From an uncultured Paracoccaceae bacterium (GTDB lineage Bacteria > Pseudomonadota > Alphaproteobacteria > Rhodobacterales > Rhodobacteraceae): a DNA stretch of 6,451 nt. The stretch lies in NCBI GenBank assembly GCA_937907485.1, contig CALESR010000168.1, forward strand, positions 1-6,451. Reading direction: 5' to 3'. Shown here one piece after another: positions 5,581 to 6,451 of this stretch. Position numbers and translations under genes: made by a program. Each line of letters starts with the position of its first letter. Within the stretch, counting starts at the first letter, position 1. Under the pieces are notes generated by a model. The model searched no databases and was not told where the DNA came from. It was given only the letters and a program-made list of their open reading frames with translations.

Positions 5581-6216
5581 TCAGTTCGGACGAATGGTGA
5601 TTTCCACCCGACGGTTCTGCGCCCGGCCAACCTCGGTGTCGTTCGAGGCGATCGGCTGGGTCTGCCCGGCGCCCCGTGCCTGCACCCGCCGCGCCGAAAC
5701 GCCAGCGGTAATCAGCACCGAGGCCACCGAATCCGCCCGCCGCTCGCTGAGCCGCTGGTTATAGCCCGGCGTGCCGGTGCTGTCGGTATGGCCGACGACC
5801 AGCACGATGCTGTCGGGATAGCGCTGCAGGTTGCCCGCGATCACCGTCAGATCCGAGCGCAGATCCGGCCGCAGATCGGCGCTGTCGGTGGCGAACAGGA
5901 TATCCTGCGGCATGGTGACGACGATTTCGGTGCCCGTGTTGACCACGCCCACCTGCGGACCAAGAGCGCCGCGCAGCTCTTCGGCCTGCCGGTCCAGATG
6001 GCTGCCAATCGCGCCGCCCGCCATCGCACCCAGACCGGCGCCCAGCAGCACTTCGGGCGTGCGGTTGCCGCTGCCGGTCGCCACCCCCAGCAGCCCACCC
6101 GCCAGGGCGCCGGTCAACAGGCCGGTGCGCGTGCGGTCATACTCGCCGCTGGGCGTGGTGCAGCCGGCGACCAGCGCTAGGGCGGTCAGCGCGGCAAACG
6201 CGTTCGTAACTTTCAT
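5581..6216 (-). CDS. OmpA-family lipoprotein with glycine-zipper domain
   Basis: This 211-aa cell-envelope protein has an N-terminal lipoprotein signal: MKVTNAFAALTALALVAGC, with lipobox LVAGC and Cys19 as the lipidated residue. Residues 32-72 are a glycine-zipper segment (GLLTGALAGGLLGVATGSG and GAGLGAMAGGAIG) that can insert into or pack against membrane. Residues 104-211 form an OmpA C-terminal peptidoglycan-binding domain with GHTDSTG (142-148), YNQRLSERRADSV (152-164) and NRRVEI (201-206), holding the Asp145 and Arg residues that typically grip the diaminopimelate of peptidoglycan. The architecture matches YiaD-like lipoproteins that tether the outer membrane to the wall. The ATG at 6216 has GGAG 7 nt upstream and starts a proper signal peptide. 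The gene is transcribed alone, with its own terminator downstream. Confidence 0.93.
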   Translation of the reverse strand: MKVTNAFAALTALALVAGCTTPSGEYDRTRTGLLTGALAGGLLGVATGSGNRTPEVLLGAGLGAMAGGAIGSHLDRQAEELRGALGPQVGVVNTGTEIVVTMPQDILFATDSADLRPDLRSDLTVIAGNLQRYPDSIVLVVGHTDSTGTPGYNQRLSERRADSVASVLITAGVSARRVQARGAGQTQPIASNDTEVGRAQNRRVEITIRPN

Positions 6217-6248
6217 CGTGACACTCCGTGAACGGTAATCTTGCGGCG

Positions 6249-6278
6249 ATCCTATCGAAAGGCGCCCGCGTCCGACAG
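6249..6278 (-). promoter_or_regulatory. weak candidate promoter for the OmpA-family lipoprotein gene
   Basis: In the 107-nt gap before the lipoprotein gene, the minus strand holds CTGTCG (6278-6273), an 18-nt spacer and TAGGAT (6254-6249), four of six bases of the TATAAT consensus. The -10 is placed about 33 nt before the ATG, giving a short leader with the GGAG ribosome binding site. The -35 match is poor. I see no operator or other motif in this gap. Confidence 0.25.
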
Positions 6279-6323
6279 GCCCCGCGCCGCACAGCGCGAC
6301 TCACGTTCGATTGATCGGCAAGA

Positions 6324-6451
6324 TCACGCTGCGTCGCGCCGCGCCGATTCCCACGCCAGCATCGCGCGTTTCAACGGCAGACCCCAGTGATAGCCGGTCA
6401 GCGCGCCCGATTTGGCAATCGCCCGGTGACAGGGGATCAGCCAGGACACCG
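6324..6451 (-). CDS. methylated-DNA-protein cysteine methyltransferase (Ogt/Ada type), C-terminal part
   Basis: The window edge cuts this gene, leaving 41 residues. The visible part is the active-site end of O6-alkylguanine-DNA alkyltransferase: SWLIPCHRAIAKSGALTGYH with the PCHR motif, then WGLPLKRAMLAWE, as in the family's 'GYxWGxxxKRxLLxxE' tail. The acceptor cysteine codon is at 6431-6429. The protein removes alkyl groups from O6-alkylguanine by transferring them irreversibly to this cysteine. Ala replaces the more usual Val after PCHR, a mild change. Whether the full protein also has an AraC-type or Ada N-terminal domain cannot be seen here. TGA is at 6326-6324. Confidence 0.9.
   Translation of the reverse strand, partial: VSWLIPCHRAIAKSGALTGYHWGLPLKRAMLAWESARRDAA

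Noticed and set aside
6312..6326. Inverted repeat TGATC-N5-GATCA at the stop of the alkyltransferase gene
   Set aside because: The stem is only 5 bp, overlaps the stop codon and has no T-tract, so it is not a credible terminator.

Overview
The window is GC-rich and densely coded. Protein sequences, codon choice and gene types suggest an alphaproteobacterium, most likely of the Rhodobacteraceae (Rhodobacter/Paracoccus-like). This is inference from protein character, because no rRNA or other taxonomic marker is present. All complete genes lie on the minus strand. The only plus-strand gene is a fragment at the left edge.

Layout, left to right. (1) Positions 1-405 hold the C-terminal part of a sugar-type ABC transporter ATPase (TOBE region) on the plus strand. 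Its reading frame is lost before about position 58, and the first ~60 bases read better as minus-strand protein, so this edge is a rearrangement, a decayed gene or an assembly join. (2) Positions 443-3552 form a tight minus-strand operon, read right to left: an SDR-like protein with enoyl-ACP-reductase-like features (FabMG/FabV-like), a PfkB-family 2-dehydro-3-deoxygluconate kinase (kdgK), and an alpha/beta hydrolase. The kinase and hydrolase genes overlap by 8 nt. A promoter with a TTGCGCAA palindrome is visible upstream. The kinase and the convergent sugar-transporter fragment suggest sugar-acid (uronate/aldonate) catabolism. The role of the SDR-like protein there is unknown and is the most interesting point in the window. 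(3) Positions 3666-5467 form a second minus-strand operon: a FadR-subfamily GntR regulator (PdhR/LldR-like), an unrecognised 54-aa basic protein, and an RNase Z-like metallo-beta-lactamase-fold hydrolase. The promoter upstream of the regulator has its -10 element inside a perfect TGGTCA-N7-TGACCA inverted repeat, a strong candidate autoregulatory operator. (4) Positions 5530-6216 hold a glycine-zipper OmpA-family lipoprotein gene followed by a clear intrinsic terminator that separates it from the GntR operon. (5) Positions 6324-6451 hold the 3' end of a methylated-DNA-protein cysteine methyltransferase gene (Ogt/Ada type) with its PCHR active site, cut by the window edge.

No rRNA, tRNA, CRISPR array, insertion sequence or phage gene was seen. 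No stretch over 300 bases lacks a gene. I see unusual pieces (the SDR-like enzyme with a sugar kinase, the small basic protein, the operator/promoter overlap), but nothing that amounts to a demonstrably new multi-gene system.
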